Shown one piece after another: positions 43,714 through 52,557 of a DNA stretch of 64,000 nt (positions within the stretch are counted from its first letter, which is position 1; each line of letters begins with the position of its first letter). The notes beneath the pieces are model-generated. The model had not been told where the DNA came from, ran no database searches, and was given only the letters and a program-made list of their open reading frames with translations. Position numbers and translations under genes: made by a program. This DNA comes from Acidovorax sp. MR-S7 (GTDB lineage: Bacteria > Pseudomonadota > Gammaproteobacteria > Burkholderiales > Burkholderiaceae_C): assembly GCF_000400995.2 (NCBI RefSeq), contig NZ_DF238903.1:1-64000 (forward strand), read 5' to 3'.

Positions 43714-44501
43714 GGCTGGCGCTGGGCAACGATGAAAAGACGCGGGAAGGCCAGCAGCCGCTGGCCGTCTGCGCGCACGTCATAGGCGGCATCCACGCGG
43801 CGCTCGTATTCGGCCAAGAAGTCGCCTTGCAGCGCGGGCGGCAGTCCCTCCACGAAGGGCTTGAGTCCCGTGCCCCGCAGCCATTGGACGATGGCGCCGG
43901 CCGAGGCCATGGGATGCTGGTAAATGGTGTGCCACACGTCCACCGACGCGGCGCGCGCCTGGGGCGCGGCGAGCAGGTCGTAGTAGTGGCCGATGGGCAG
44001 GATGTCGGTGCGCACGCGCGAGGCGTCCGCGATGTGGCTGGCGAATGGCGGCAGGCCCGCCAATTCGCGCATCAGGCGGTGCGTGGGCTCTTCGCGGTTG
44101 TCGGGCATCTGGATCGCCAGGACGCCGCCCGGCGCCAGAAGGGAGAACAGGCGGGGGATCAGCGCTGCATGCCCGCCGACCCACTGCAGGGAGGCGTTGG
44201 CATAGATCAGGTCGGGCGTCTCGCCGCCATCGGGGGCCCAGGCGGCGATGTCGCCCAGCGCGAAGCCGGCCTGGGGCAGCTGCTGGCGTGCGGCGGCCAG
44301 CATGGCCTCGGAGTTGTCGATGCCGGTGACGCGCGCCTCGGGGAAACGCTGCACCAGCAGCTCGGTGGAATTGCCCGGCCCGCAACCCAGGTCCACCACG
44401 TGGCGGGCCCGGGCCAGCGGGACACGCGCCAGCAACTCGGCTGCGGGGCGCGTGCGCTCATTGGCAAAGCGCAGGTAGAGCGCGGGGTTCCAGTCGAGCA
44501 T
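43710..44501 (-). CDS. tam: Trans-aconitate 2-methyltransferase
   Basis: A 263-residue class I SAM methyltransferase. Motif I is [20 protein letters not shown] (about 35-54), followed by [25 protein letters not shown] and [15 protein letters not shown] match Tam. The enzyme methylates trans-aconitate, a spontaneous isomer of cis-aconitate that inhibits aconitase. Position between mdh and acnB on the same strand fits a housekeeping role in the TCA cycle. It begins 12 bases after mdh. Confidence 0.9.
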   Translation of the reverse strand: MLDWNPALYLRFANERTRPAAELLARVPLARARHVVDLGCGPGNSTELLVQRFPEARVTGIDNSEAMLAAARQQLPQAGFALGDIAAWAPDGGETPDLIYANASLQWVGGHAALIPRLFSLLAPGGVLAIQMPDNREEPTHRLMRELAGLPPFASHIADASRVRTDILPIGHYYDLLAAPQARAASVDVWHTIYQHPMASAGAIVQWLRGTGLKPFVEGLPPALQGDFLAEYERRVDAAYDVRADGQRLLAFPRLFIVAQRQP

Positions 44502-44513
44502 GGAGAGACTGGC

Positions 44514-45500
44514 TTACAGTAGGTGCTTGACGCCGTCCTGCTCGCCCTGCAGCTCGGCCAGGGTCTTGTCGATGCATTCCTGCGAGAAGGCGTCGATTTC
44601 CAGGCCCTTGACGATCTGGTATTCGCCGTTCTCGGTGGTCACCGGAAAGCCGAACACGATGCCGGCGGGGATGCCGTATTCGCCGTTGGAGGGCACGCCC
44701 ATCGTGACCCACTCGCCCTTGGAGCCCAGGGCCCAGTCGCGCATGTGGTCGATGGCGGCGTTGGCGGCCGAAGCGGCCGACGACAGGCCGCGCGCCGCGA
44801 TGATGGCGGCGCCGCGCTTGCCCACGGTGGGCAGGAACACGTCCTTGTTCCAAGCCTGGTCGTTGATGGCGTCCTTCACGGACTTGCCATCGACGGTGGC
44901 GAAGCGGTAGTCGGCGTACATGGTGGGCGAGTGGTTGCCCCATACCGTCAGCTTGCGGATGTCGCCGACCTTGAAGCCCCCCTTGGCCGCGAGCTGCGAG
45001 GCCGCGCGGTTGTGGTCCAGGCGCAGCATGGCGGTGAAGTTTTTCGCCGGCAGGTCGGGGGCCGACTTCATGGCGATGTAGGCGTTGGTGTTGGCGGGGT
45101 TGCCGACCACCAGCACCTTGACGTTGCGCGAGGCCACGGCGTTCAGGGCCTTGCCCTGGGCCGTGAAGATCTGGGCGTTGGCGGCCAGCAGGTCGGCACG
45201 CTCCATGCCGGGGCCGCGCGGACGAGCGCCGACCAGCAGGGCGTAGTCGGTGTCCTTGAACGCGGTCATGGGGTCGGAATGGGCCTCGATGCCGGCCAGC
45301 AGCGGGAAGGCGCAGTCCTCCAGCTCCATGATCACGCCCTTGAGCGCGTTCTGGGCCTTCTCGTCGGGGATTTCCAGCAGTTGCAGGATGACGGGCTGGT
45401 CCTTGCCCAGCATTTCGCCGGAGGCGATGCGGAACAGCAGGGCGTAGCCGATTTGGCCTGCGGCGCCGGTGACGGCGACGCGAACGGGTTTCTTGCTCAT
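44514..45500 (-). CDS. mdh: Malate dehydrogenase
   Basis: A 328-residue NAD-dependent malate dehydrogenase of the long (bacterial/cytosolic) type. NAD motif [19 protein letters not shown] (about 9-27), substrate-binding arginines in [17 protein letters not shown] (about 92-98), the catalytic Asp in LRLDHNRA and the catalytic His in [14 protein letters not shown] (about 188) are all present. GGAG precedes the ATG. It is first in the minus-strand TCA run and divergent from the GntR regulator across 150 bases. Confidence 0.97.
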   Translation of the reverse strand: MSKKPVRVAVTGAAGQIGYALLFRIASGEMLGKDQPVILQLLEIPDEKAQNALKGVIMELEDCAFPLLAGIEAHSDPMTAFKDTDYALLVGARPRGPGMERADLLAANAQIFTAQGKALNAVASRNVKVLVVGNPANTNAYIAMKSAPDLPAKNFTAMLRLDHNRAASQLAAKGGFKVGDIRKLTVWGNHSPTMYADYRFATVDGKSVKDAINDQAWNKDVFLPTVGKRGAAIIAARGLSSAASAANAAIDHMRDWALGSKGEWVTMGVPSNGEYGIPAGIVFGFPVTTENGEYQIVKGLEIDAFSQECIDKTLAELQGEQDGVKHLL

Positions 45501-45637
45501 GAAAAGACTCCAGAGAGAAGGGAAGAAAAAGGGTGTTGGTGCAAGGTCGCACCAGCGCCATTCATCAGCAGCCCGTGCCCCGCAGAACAGCCTTGGAGTT
45601 TACCGCCGATTCACCCGCAGGGTCAATTTGTCTTATG

Positions 45638-45649
45638 TCTTATATAAGA
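45638..45649. promoter_or_regulatory. Palindromic operator TCTTATATAAGA at the gntR/mdh divergent promoter
   Basis: TCTTATATAAGA is a perfect 12-base palindrome, preceded by a direct repeat of its half (GTCTTAT at 45630-45636 and 45637-45643). It also contains a TATAAG-like -10. It ends one base before the first possible ATG of the GntR gene, so binding would block transcription of that gene. The GntR/HutC-type protein is the likely binder. Confidence 0.6.
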
Positions 45650-45650
45650 T

Positions 45651-46505
45651 ATGATCCGACAGCTCCGCACCATGTTGGACAGCGGAGCGCCGCACCCGCC
45701 CGTCTCCGACCAGGACATGTCCTCCACACCCGCAAGCGCCACCGACGCAGCCCCTGCCACCAGCGGGGCGGGCAGCCCGACGCCGGCCTTCAGCCCCCTG
45801 TACCAGCAGATTAAGGGACTCATCCTGCACAGCCTCCAGCACGGCGAGTGGAAGCCCGGCGAGGCCATCCCCAGCGAGATCGAGCTGGCGGCGCGCTTTC
45901 GCGTCAGCCAGGGCACGGTGCGCAAGGCCATCGACGAGCTGGCGGCCGAGAACCTCGTCACCCGCCGCCAGGGCAAGGGCACCTTCGTGTCCACCCATGC
46001 GGAGCGGCAGGTGCAGTACCGCTTCCTCAAGCTGATTCCCGACGCGGGCGACGCACGCACCGAAGGCCCCGCCCAGCGCACCATCCTGGAATGCCGGCGC
46101 GTGCGCGCCAGCGCCGACGTGGCCCGTGCCCTCGCGCTGCGCGCGGGCGACCCCGTGGTCCAGGCACGCCGCGTGCTCGCCTTCGCGGGCGTGCCCACCA
46201 TCCTGGAGGACATCTGGCTGCCCGGCCAGGCGTTCAGGGGCCTGACCGCCGAGCAGATGGCCGGCTACCAGGGCCCCACCTATGCCATGTTCGAGCTGGA
46301 CTTCGGCGTGCGCATGGTGCGCGCCGAGGAGAAGCTGCGCGCTGTGCTGCCGGACGCCGCCCAAGCCGAAGGGCTGGGCGTCCCCCCCGGCACCCCGCTG
46401 CTCAGCGTGGAGCGGCTTGCTTACACATATAACGATGTTCCCATGGAGTTACGTCGAGGCCTGTACCGGACCGATACCCACCACTACCACAACGAACTGA
46501 GCTGA
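45651..46505 (+). CDS. GntR family (HutC subfamily) transcriptional regulator
   Basis: Up to 284 residues: an N-terminal winged helix-turn-helix (about 45-115; GEAIPSEIELAARFRVSQGTVRKAIDELAAE, core IPSEIELAARFRVSQGTVRKA; then RRQGKGTFVS) and a UTRA ligand domain (about 130-284). The first ATG (45651) directly abuts the operator, so translation more likely begins at ATG 45672 or 45717; no ribosome site settles it. It is divergent from mdh and 139 bases upstream of sdhC. A GntR gene at this place is common in Burkholderiales and probably senses a TCA-linked metabolite. Confidence 0.87.
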   Translation: MIRQLRTMLDSGAPHPPVSDQDMSSTPASATDAAPATSGAGSPTPAFSPLYQQIKGLILHSLQHGEWKPGEAIPSEIELAARFRVSQGTVRKAIDELAAENLVTRRQGKGTFVSTHAERQVQYRFLKLIPDAGDARTEGPAQRTILECRRVRASADVARALALRAGDPVVQARRVLAFAGVPTILEDIWLPGQAFRGLTAEQMAGYQGPTYAMFELDFGVRMVRAEEKLRAVLPDAAQAEGLGVPPGTPLLSVERLAYTYNDVPMELRRGLYRTDTHHYHNELS

Positions 46506-46644
46506 TCCACCGCAGCCCGCATGCAAACGCCCGCGGGGAGAATACGCAGTCTCCGCAGCGCCCTGGTGTTGCATTGCAATAGAATTTTGGGTTGTCTGCC
46601 TTCAGCGCGATTACAACGCAGTTACATCCACGAAAGCACCCGCC

Positions 46645-47079
46645 ATGACAGAGCTCGCCAAGAAACGGCCCGAATACCGCAACATCAACATTTTCAACGA
46701 CGTGAGGACCTACCGCCTGCCGGCCGCGGGCTGGGTCTCCATCCTGCATCGCGCGAGCGGCATGATCATGTTCCTGCTGCTGCCCTTCGTGCTGTGGATG
46801 TTCGACACCTCGGTGTCCTCGGAGATTTCGTTCGGCCGCTTCACCTCCGCGTTCACCGCGGGCCTGGGTTTCGTGCCGGGCTGGCTCGTCAAGCTGGTGG
46901 CGCTGGCCCTGATCTGGGCCTACCTGCACCACTTCATCGCCGGCCTGCGCCACCTGTGGATGGACGTGAGCCACGAAGCCGTCAGCAAGGAGTTCGGCAA
47001 GAGCTCCGCCATCGTGACGCTGGTTCTGAGCATCGGCCTCACGCTGGTGCTGGGCGCCAAGCTGTTCGGCCTGTACTGA
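46645..47079 (+). CDS. sdhC: Succinate dehydrogenase cytochrome b556 subunit
   Basis: A 144-residue membrane subunit with three helices (about 33-55, 75-98 and 118-140). SILHRASGMIMFLLLP carries the quinone-site Ser/Arg region and LHHFIAGLRHLWMD includes the haem-ligand His. It anchors SdhAB and passes electrons to ubiquinone. The 139-base leader (46506-46644) has a TTGCATTGCAA palindrome and a TAGAAT word (46580-46585) that could be a -10; no other signal is obvious. Confidence 0.95.
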   Translation: MTELAKKRPEYRNINIFNDVRTYRLPAAGWVSILHRASGMIMFLLLPFVLWMFDTSVSSEISFGRFTSAFTAGLGFVPGWLVKLVALALIWAYLHHFIAGLRHLWMDVSHEAVSKEFGKSSAIVTLVLSIGLTLVLGAKLFGLY

Positions 47080-47122
47080 TCCCGCGCGGATCGCTCTCCC
47101 CACCCACGATAAGGAACTCCCC

Positions 47123-47488
47123 ATGTCCGTGAATTACGGCTCCAAGCGCACCGTGGTCGGTGCCCACTACGGCATCCGCGACTGGCTGGCCCAGCGCGTG
47201 ACCGCCGCCCTCATGGCCCTGTTCACCATCGCGCTGCTGGCGCAGGTGATCTTCAGCAAGGGCCCCATCGGCTACGACCGCTGGGCCGGCATTTTCTCGA
47301 CCCAGTGGATGAAGGTGCTCACGTTCTCCGTCATCGTGGCCCTGGTCTGGCACGTCTGGGTCGGCGTGCGCGACGTGTGGATGGACTACGTGAAGTCCGC
47401 CGGGCTGCGCCTGCTGCTGCAGGTCTTCACCATCGTCTGGCTGGTGGCCTGCGCCGGCTGGGGCTTCCAGACTCTGTGGCGTCTCTGA
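47123..47488 (+). CDS. sdhD: Succinate dehydrogenase hydrophobic membrane anchor subunit
   Basis: A 121-residue three-helix anchor. RDWLAQRVTAALMALFTIALL and HVWVGVRDVWMDYVKS (haem/quinone-side region) match SdhD. AAGGAAC precedes the ATG. It is followed 22 bases later by sdhA in the classic sdhCDAB order. Confidence 0.94.
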   Translation: MSVNYGSKRTVVGAHYGIRDWLAQRVTAALMALFTIALLAQVIFSKGPIGYDRWAGIFSTQWMKVLTFSVIVALVWHVWVGVRDVWMDYVKSAGLRLLLQVFTIVWLVACAGWGFQTLWRL

Positions 47489-47510
47489 TTCCCGCGATTG
47501 AAAGAAAACA

Positions 47511-49316
47511 ATGAGCTACACCAAAGCCAACATCACCAAGCGCAAGTTCGACGTGGTCATCGTGGGGGCCGGCGGCTCCGGCATGCGCGCTTCGCTGGAA
47601 CTGTCGCGCGCGGGCCTGAACGTGGCCTGCCTGTCCAAGGTCTTCCCCACCCGCTCGCACACCGTGGCCGCGCAGGGCGGCGTGTCCGCATCGCTCGGCA
47701 ACATGAGCGAGGACAACTGGCACTACCACTTCTACGACACCATCAAGGGCTCCGACTGGCTGGGTGACCAGGACGCCATCGAGTTCATGTGCCGCGAGGC
47801 GCCCAACGTCGTGATCGAGCTCGAGCACTTCGGCATGCCGTTCGACCGCAACCCCGACGGCACGATCTACCAGCGCCCCTTCGGCGGCCACACCGCCAAC
47901 TACGGCGAGAAGCCCGTGCAGCGCGCCTGCGCCGCGGCCGACCGCACCGGCCACGCCATGCTGCACACGCTGTACCAGCAGAACGTGAAGTCTAAGACCA
48001 ACTTCTTCGTCGAGTGGATGGCGCTGGACCTGATCCGCAACACCCAGGGCGACGTGGTCGGCGTGACCGCGCTGGAGCTGGAAACCGGCGACTTGTACGA
48101 GCTGCACGCCAAGGCCGTGCTGCTGGCCACGGGCGGCGCGGGCCGCATCTTCGCGGCATCGACCAACGCCTTCATCAACACCGGCGACGGCCTGGGCATG
48201 GCCGCGCGCGCGGGCATCCCGCTGCAGGACATGGAGTTCTGGCAGTTCCACCCGACCGGCGTGGCCGGCGCGGGCGTGCTGCTGACCGAAGGCTGCCGCG
48301 GCGAAGGCGCAATTCTGCTGAATAGCAATGGCGAGCGCTTCATGGAGCGCTATGCACCCACACTGAAGGACCTGGCGCCGCGCGACTTCGTTTCCCGCTC
48401 CATGGACCAGGAAATCAAGGAAGGCCGCGGCTGCGGCCCGAACAAGGACTACATCCTGATGAAGCTCGACCACCTGGGCGCGGACACCATCCGCAAGCGC
48501 CTGCCGTCGGTGGAAGAGATCGGCCACAATTTCGCCAACGTGGACATCACCAAGGAGCCGATCCCCGTGGTGCCCACCATCCACTACCAGATGGGCGGCG
48601 TGCCGACCAACATCAACGGCCAGGTCGTGGTGTGGGACGGCCAGCAAAACAAGGTGGTCAACGGCCTCTATGCCGTGGGCGAATGCTCCTGCGTGTCGGT
48701 GCACGGCGCCAACCGTCTGGGCACGAACTCGCTGCTCGACCTGCTGGTGTTCGGCAAGGCCGCCGGCAAGCACATCGTGCAGTTCGTCAACGGCTTCGGC
48801 GACCACGCTGCCGTGCCGGCCGACGGCTCCGACCGCACGCTGGCGCGCCTCAACGAGCTGCAGGACTCCAAGGAAGGCACCTACGCCCAGGACATCGCGA
48901 ACGACATCCGCGCCTCCATGCAGCAGCATGCCGGCGTGTTCCGCACGCAGCAGGGCATGGACGAAGGCGTGGTGAAGATCAACGCCATCCGCGAGCGCGT
49001 GGGCTCCGTTACGCTCAAGGACAAGTCCCAGGTCTGGAACACCGCGCGCATGGAAGCGCTCGAAGTGGACAACCTCATCGAGGTGGCCCAGGCGACGATG
49101 ACCTCGGCCGCCGCGCGCCACGAGTGCCGCGGCGCCCACACGGTCTACGACTACGAGCACCCGGCCGACCACCCCGACTTCCCGCTGGGCCGCAACGACA
49201 AGGACTGGCTCAAGCACACCCTCTGGTACAGCGCCAACAACGGCTTGGAGTACAAGCCGGTGAACCTAAAGCCCCTCACGGTGGACAGCGTGCCGCCCAA
49301 GGTCCGCACGTTCTAA
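47511..49316 (+). CDS. sdhA: Succinate dehydrogenase flavoprotein subunit
   Basis: The 601-residue catalytic flavoprotein. The FAD Rossmann motif is VIVGAGGSGMRASLELSRAG (about 14-33); the covalent FAD histidine lies in TRSHTVAAQGGVSASLG (about 48); active-site stretches include HPTGVAGAGVLLTEGCRGEGA (core HPTGVAGAGVLLTEGCRG) and SVHGANRLGTNSLLDLLVFG. C-terminal QVWNTARMEALEVDNLIEVA is standard. It oxidises succinate to fumarate in TCA and respiratory complex II. Flavinylation needs SdhE, encoded three genes on. Confidence 0.97.
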   Translation: MSYTKANITKRKFDVVIVGAGGSGMRASLELSRAGLNVACLSKVFPTRSHTVAAQGGVSASLGNMSEDNWHYHFYDTIKGSDWLGDQDAIEFMCREAPNVVIELEHFGMPFDRNPDGTIYQRPFGGHTANYGEKPVQRACAAADRTGHAMLHTLYQQNVKSKTNFFVEWMALDLIRNTQGDVVGVTALELETGDLYELHAKAVLLATGGAGRIFAASTNAFINTGDGLGMAARAGIPLQDMEFWQFHPTGVAGAGVLLTEGCRGEGAILLNSNGERFMERYAPTLKDLAPRDFVSRSMDQEIKEGRGCGPNKDYILMKLDHLGADTIRKRLPSVEEIGHNFANVDITKEPIPVVPTIHYQMGGVPTNINGQVVVWDGQQNKVVNGLYAVGECSCVSVHGANRLGTNSLLDLLVFGKAAGKHIVQFVNGFGDHAAVPADGSDRTLARLNELQDSKEGTYAQDIANDIRASMQQHAGVFRTQQGMDEGVVKINAIRERVGSVTLKDKSQVWNTARMEALEVDNLIEVAQATMTSAAARHECRGAHTVYDYEHPADHPDFPLGRNDKDWLKHTLWYSANNGLEYKPVNLKPLTVDSVPPKVRTF

Positions 49317-49343
49317 ACCAGCAGCCCACGAGAGAACAGTCAC

Positions 49344-50048
49344 ATGAAGCGCACTTTCAAGATCTACCGCTACGACCCGGACAAGGACGCCAAGCCCTAC
49401 ATGCAGACCGTGGAGGTCGAACTCGACGGCCACGAGCGCATGCTGCTGGACGCACTGGTCAAGCTCAAGGCCATGGACCCCTCCATCTCGTTCCGCCGCT
49501 CCTGCCGCGAAGGCGTGTGCGGTTCGGACGCGATGAACATCAACGGCAAGAACGGCCTGGCCTGCCTCACGAACATGAAGACCCTGCAGGGCGACATCGT
49601 TCTGAAGCCCCTGCCCGGCCTGCCCGTGATCCGCGACCTGATCGTGGACATGACGCAGTTCTTCAAGCAGTACCACTCGATCAAGCCCTACCTGCAGAAC
49701 GACAGTCTGGTGTCGCCCTCCAAGGAGCGCCTGCAGTCGCCCGAGGAGCGCGAGGAGCTCAACGGCCTGTACGAGTGCATCCTGTGCGCGAGCTGCTCCA
49801 CGAGCTGCCCCTCGTTCTGGTGGAACCCCGACAAGTTCGTGGGCCCCGCCGGCCTGCTGCAGGCCTACCGCTTCATCGCCGACAGCCGTGACGAGAAGAC
49901 GGGCGAGCGCCTGGACAACCTGGAAGACCCGTACCGGCTCTTCCGCTGCCACACCATCATGAACTGCGTGGACGTGTGCCCCAAGCACCTGAACCCCACG
50001 CGGGCGATTGGCAAGATCAAGGAACTGATGGTGCGCCGCGCCATCTGA
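49344..50048 (+). CDS. sdhB: Succinate dehydrogenase iron-sulfur subunit
   Basis: A 234-residue subunit with three clusters: 2Fe-2S ligands in SCREGVCGSDAM and CL (about 54-75), 4Fe-4S in CILCASCSTSCP (about 148-158), and 3Fe-4S in CHTIMNCVDVCPKHLNP (about 205-215). It relays electrons from SdhA to the membrane anchor. Ordinary length; the gene starts 27 bases after sdhA. Confidence 0.97.
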   Translation: MKRTFKIYRYDPDKDAKPYMQTVEVELDGHERMLLDALVKLKAMDPSISFRRSCREGVCGSDAMNINGKNGLACLTNMKTLQGDIVLKPLPGLPVIRDLIVDMTQFFKQYHSIKPYLQNDSLVSPSKERLQSPEEREELNGLYECILCASCSTSCPSFWWNPDKFVGPAGLLQAYRFIADSRDEKTGERLDNLEDPYRLFRCHTIMNCVDVCPKHLNPTRAIGKIKELMVRRAI

Positions 50049-50062
50049 AGAAACGAAGAACC

Positions 50063-50335
50063 ATGGCCGAAGAAGCACTGCTGGACGAACGCGAAGTGGC
50101 CATTCTGCGGTGGCGCAGCCGCCGCGGGCTGGTCGAGAACGACCTGTTCATCGAGCGGTTCTTCGCGGCCCACGGCCCGCGCCTGACCCAACGCCAGGCA
50201 CGGGGACTCACGGCATTGATGGACCTGTCGGACAACGACCTGCTGGACCTGCTGCTGCGCCGCAAGGAACCCACGGAAGTGCTCGACACCCCGGAAGTCA
50301 AGGAAGTGCTGGAACAGCTGCGCCACCGCGCGTAG
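50063..50335 (+). CDS. sdhE: Succinate dehydrogenase FAD assembly factor
   Basis: A 90-residue SdhE/YgfY/Sdh5 protein needed for covalent FAD attachment to SdhA. The diagnostic RGxxE motif is present in WRSRRGLVENDLFIERFF (about 17-34), followed by LMDLSDNDLLDLLLRRKEP. Starts 14 bases after sdhB; 48 bases before gltA. Confidence 0.95.
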   Translation: MAEEALLDEREVAILRWRSRRGLVENDLFIERFFAAHGPRLTQRQARGLTALMDLSDNDLLDLLLRRKEPTEVLDTPEVKEVLEQLRHRA

Positions 50336-50383
50336 CAGCCCCCACGCATCACTGTGCGGGTCAACTACAGAAGGAAACTGGAA

Positions 50384-51694
50384 ATGAAACTGGCAGACAA
50401 CAAAGCGACGCTATCGTTCAGCAACGGCAGCCCCAGCATGGAGCTTCCCGTGTACCAGGGCAGCATCGGCCCGGACGTGATCGACATCCGCAAGCTGTAC
50501 GCGCAAACGGGCATGTTCACCTATGACCCGGGCTTCCTGTCCACGGCGGCCTGCCAGTCGTCCATCACCTACATCGACGGCGACAAGGGCGAGCTGCTGT
50601 ACCGCGGCTACCCCATCGAGCAGCTGGCCGAGAAGTGCGACTACCTCGACACCTGCTACCTGCTGCTCAACGGCGAGCTGCCCGACGACACGCAGCGCAG
50701 CGACTTCCACCAGCTCGTGACCAAGCACACCATGGTCAACGAGCAGATGCAGTTCTTCCTGCGGGGCTTTCGCCGCGACGCCCACCCCATGGCCGTGCTG
50801 ACCGGCCTGGTGGGTGCGCTGTCGGCCTTCTACCACGACAGCACCGACATCAACAATCCCGAGCACCGCGCCATCGCCGCGATCCGCCTGATCGCCAAGA
50901 TGCCCACGCTCGTGGCCATGGCCTACAAGTACGGCAAGGGCGAGCCCTACATGTACCCCCGCAACGAGCTGAGCTACGCAGGCAACTTCCTGCGCATGAT
51001 GTTCGGCACGCCCTGCGAGGACTACAAGGTCAACCCCGTGATCGAGCGCGCGATGGACCGCATCTTCATCCTGCACGCCGACCACGAGCAGAACGCGTCC
51101 ACCTCCACCGTGCGCCTGTGCGGCTCCTCCGGCACCAACCCGTTCGCCGCCATCGCGGCCGGCGTGGCGTGCCTGTGGGGCCCCGCCCACGGCGGCGCCA
51201 ACGAAGCCTGTCTGAATATGCTGGAGGACATCCAGCGCAACGGCGGCGTGGCCAAGGTCGGCGAGTTCATGGAGAAGGTCAAGGACAAGAACAGCGGCGT
51301 CAAGCTGATGGGCTTCGGCCACCGCGTGTACAAGAACTACGATCCCCGCGCCAAGCTCATGCAGGAAACCTGCAACGAAGTGCTGGCCGAGTTGGGCCTG
51401 GAGAAGGACCCGCTGTTCGCCCTGGCCAAGGAGCTCGAGAAGATAGCCCTGGAAGACGACTACTTCGTGCAGCGCAAGCTCTACCCGAACGTGGACTTCT
51501 ACTCCGGCATCGTGCAGCGCGCCATCGGCATCCCCGTGAACCTGTTCACCGGCATCTTCGCGCTGGCCCGCACCGTGGGCTGGATAGCCCAGCTCAACGA
51601 GATGATCGGCGACCCCGAGTACAAGATCGGCCGCCCGCGCCAGCTCTTCGTGGGCTCCGAGCGCCGCGACGTGCCGAACCTCGGCAAGCGCTGA
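50384..51694 (+). CDS. gltA: Citrate synthase (type II, hexameric)
   Basis: A 436-residue citrate synthase condensing oxaloacetate and acetyl-CoA. Active-site segments: [20 protein letters not shown] (about 235), [16 protein letters not shown] (catalytic His, about 268), [15 protein letters not shown] (second His, about 313) and the Asp region [18 protein letters not shown] (about 370). AAGGAA precedes the ATG at 50384. It ends the sdh operon with a strong terminator. Confidence 0.97.
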   Translation: MKLADNKATLSFSNGSPSMELPVYQGSIGPDVIDIRKLYAQTGMFTYDPGFLSTAACQSSITYIDGDKGELLYRGYPIEQLAEKCDYLDTCYLLLNGELPDDTQRSDFHQLVTKHTMVNEQMQFFLRGFRRDAHPMAVLTGLVGALSAFYHDSTDINNPEHRAIAAIRLIAKMPTLVAMAYKYGKGEPYMYPRNELSYAGNFLRMMFGTPCEDYKVNPVIERAMDRIFILHADHEQNASTSTVRLCGSSGTNPFAAIAAGVACLWGPAHGGANEACLNMLEDIQRNGGVAKVGEFMEKVKDKNSGVKLMGFGHRVYKNYDPRAKLMQETCNEVLAELGLEKDPLFALAKELEKIALEDDYFVQRKLYPNVDFYSGIVQRAIGIPVNLFTGIFALARTVGWIAQLNEMIGDPEYKIGRPRQLFVGSERRDVPNLGKR

Positions 51695-51720
51695 TCTCCG
51701 GCCACCGGCCGCCAAGCCAG

Positions 51721-51755
51721 AACCCGCAGGCGCCCGCCGCCTGCGGGTTTTTTCT
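51721..51755 (+). terminator. Rho-independent terminator after gltA
   Basis: AACCCGCAGGCG (51721-51732) and CGCCTGCGGGTT (51738-51749) form a 12-pair stem with a five-base loop, followed by TTTTC TT. It closes the sdhCDAB-sdhE-gltA transcript. Confidence 0.9.
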
Positions 51756-51825
51756 TGCCCGTCCGGTGCGCGCCGTTACCATGGACGCCCCTCCCCTTCC
51801 CTTCCTTGAAAGAGCTTCCGGCCCC

Positions 51826-52557
51826 ATGACCGAGTCCCCCGCCGCCGCCATGCCTTCCATGATGTGGCGCTGCCTGGTGATCGAAGACGACCTGGAGAAC
51901 GCGCGCTACATCGCCGACGGACTGCGGGCGCAGGGGCACGTGGCCATCATCGCCAGCGAGGCGCGCGACGCGCTGCGGCGCGCCTGCGGCGAGCCGTGGG
52001 ACGTGGTGGTGCTCGACCGCATGCTGGGCCCGCAGGTGGACGGGCTGCACATCCTGCACGGCATGCGCGGCCTGGGGCTGCGCACGCCGGTGCTGGTGCT
52101 CTCGGCCCTGAGCGCGCTGGACGAGCGCGTGCGCGGCCTGAAGGCGGGCGGCGACGACTACCTGACCAAGCCCTTCGCGTTCTCGGAGCTGTCCGCGCGC
52201 ATCGAGGCACTGGTGCGCCGCACCCGCACGGGCGAGGAGGCCAAGGCCCTGCAGCTGGGCGACCTGCGCCTGGACCTGGTGCACCGCACGGTGCAGCGGG
52301 GTGGCCGGGCCATCGCGCTCAAGCCGCGCGAATTCCGGCTGCTGGCCTACCTGCTGATGCACGCCGGACAGCCGCTGACCCGCACCATGCTGCTGGAAGC
52401 CGTGTGGGACTACCGGTTCGACCCGCAGACCAACCTCATCGACGTGCAGATCAGCCGCCTGCGCCACAAGCTCCAGGCGCCGGGCGAGGCGCCGCTGATC
52501 CACACCGTGCGCGGCGTGGGCTACCGCATCGCCCTCTCGCCCGAGAGCGATCCGTGA
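51826..52557 (+). CDS. OmpR-family response regulator (TctD-like)
   Basis: A 243-residue regulator with a receiver domain (Asp pair in CLVIEDDLENAR, phospho-acceptor in VVVLDRMLGPQVDG, Lys in DDYLTKPFAFSE) and an OmpR/PhoB winged helix (about 140-235; LKPREFRLLAYLLMHAGQPL, TNLIDVQISRLRHKL, TVRGVGYRI). It overlaps its cognate kinase by four bases (GTGA). The pair precedes tctBA on the same strand, resembling TctDE/BctDE systems that control tricarboxylate uptake. Other in-frame ATGs (MPSMMW) could be the start. Confidence 0.88.
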   Translation: MTESPAAAMPSMMWRCLVIEDDLENARYIADGLRAQGHVAIIASEARDALRRACGEPWDVVVLDRMLGPQVDGLHILHGMRGLGLRTPVLVLSALSALDERVRGLKAGGDDYLTKPFAFSELSARIEALVRRTRTGEEAKALQLGDLRLDLVHRTVQRGGRAIALKPREFRLLAYLLMHAGQPLTRTMLLEAVWDYRFDPQTNLIDVQISRLRHKLQAPGEAPLIHTVRGVGYRIALSPESDP

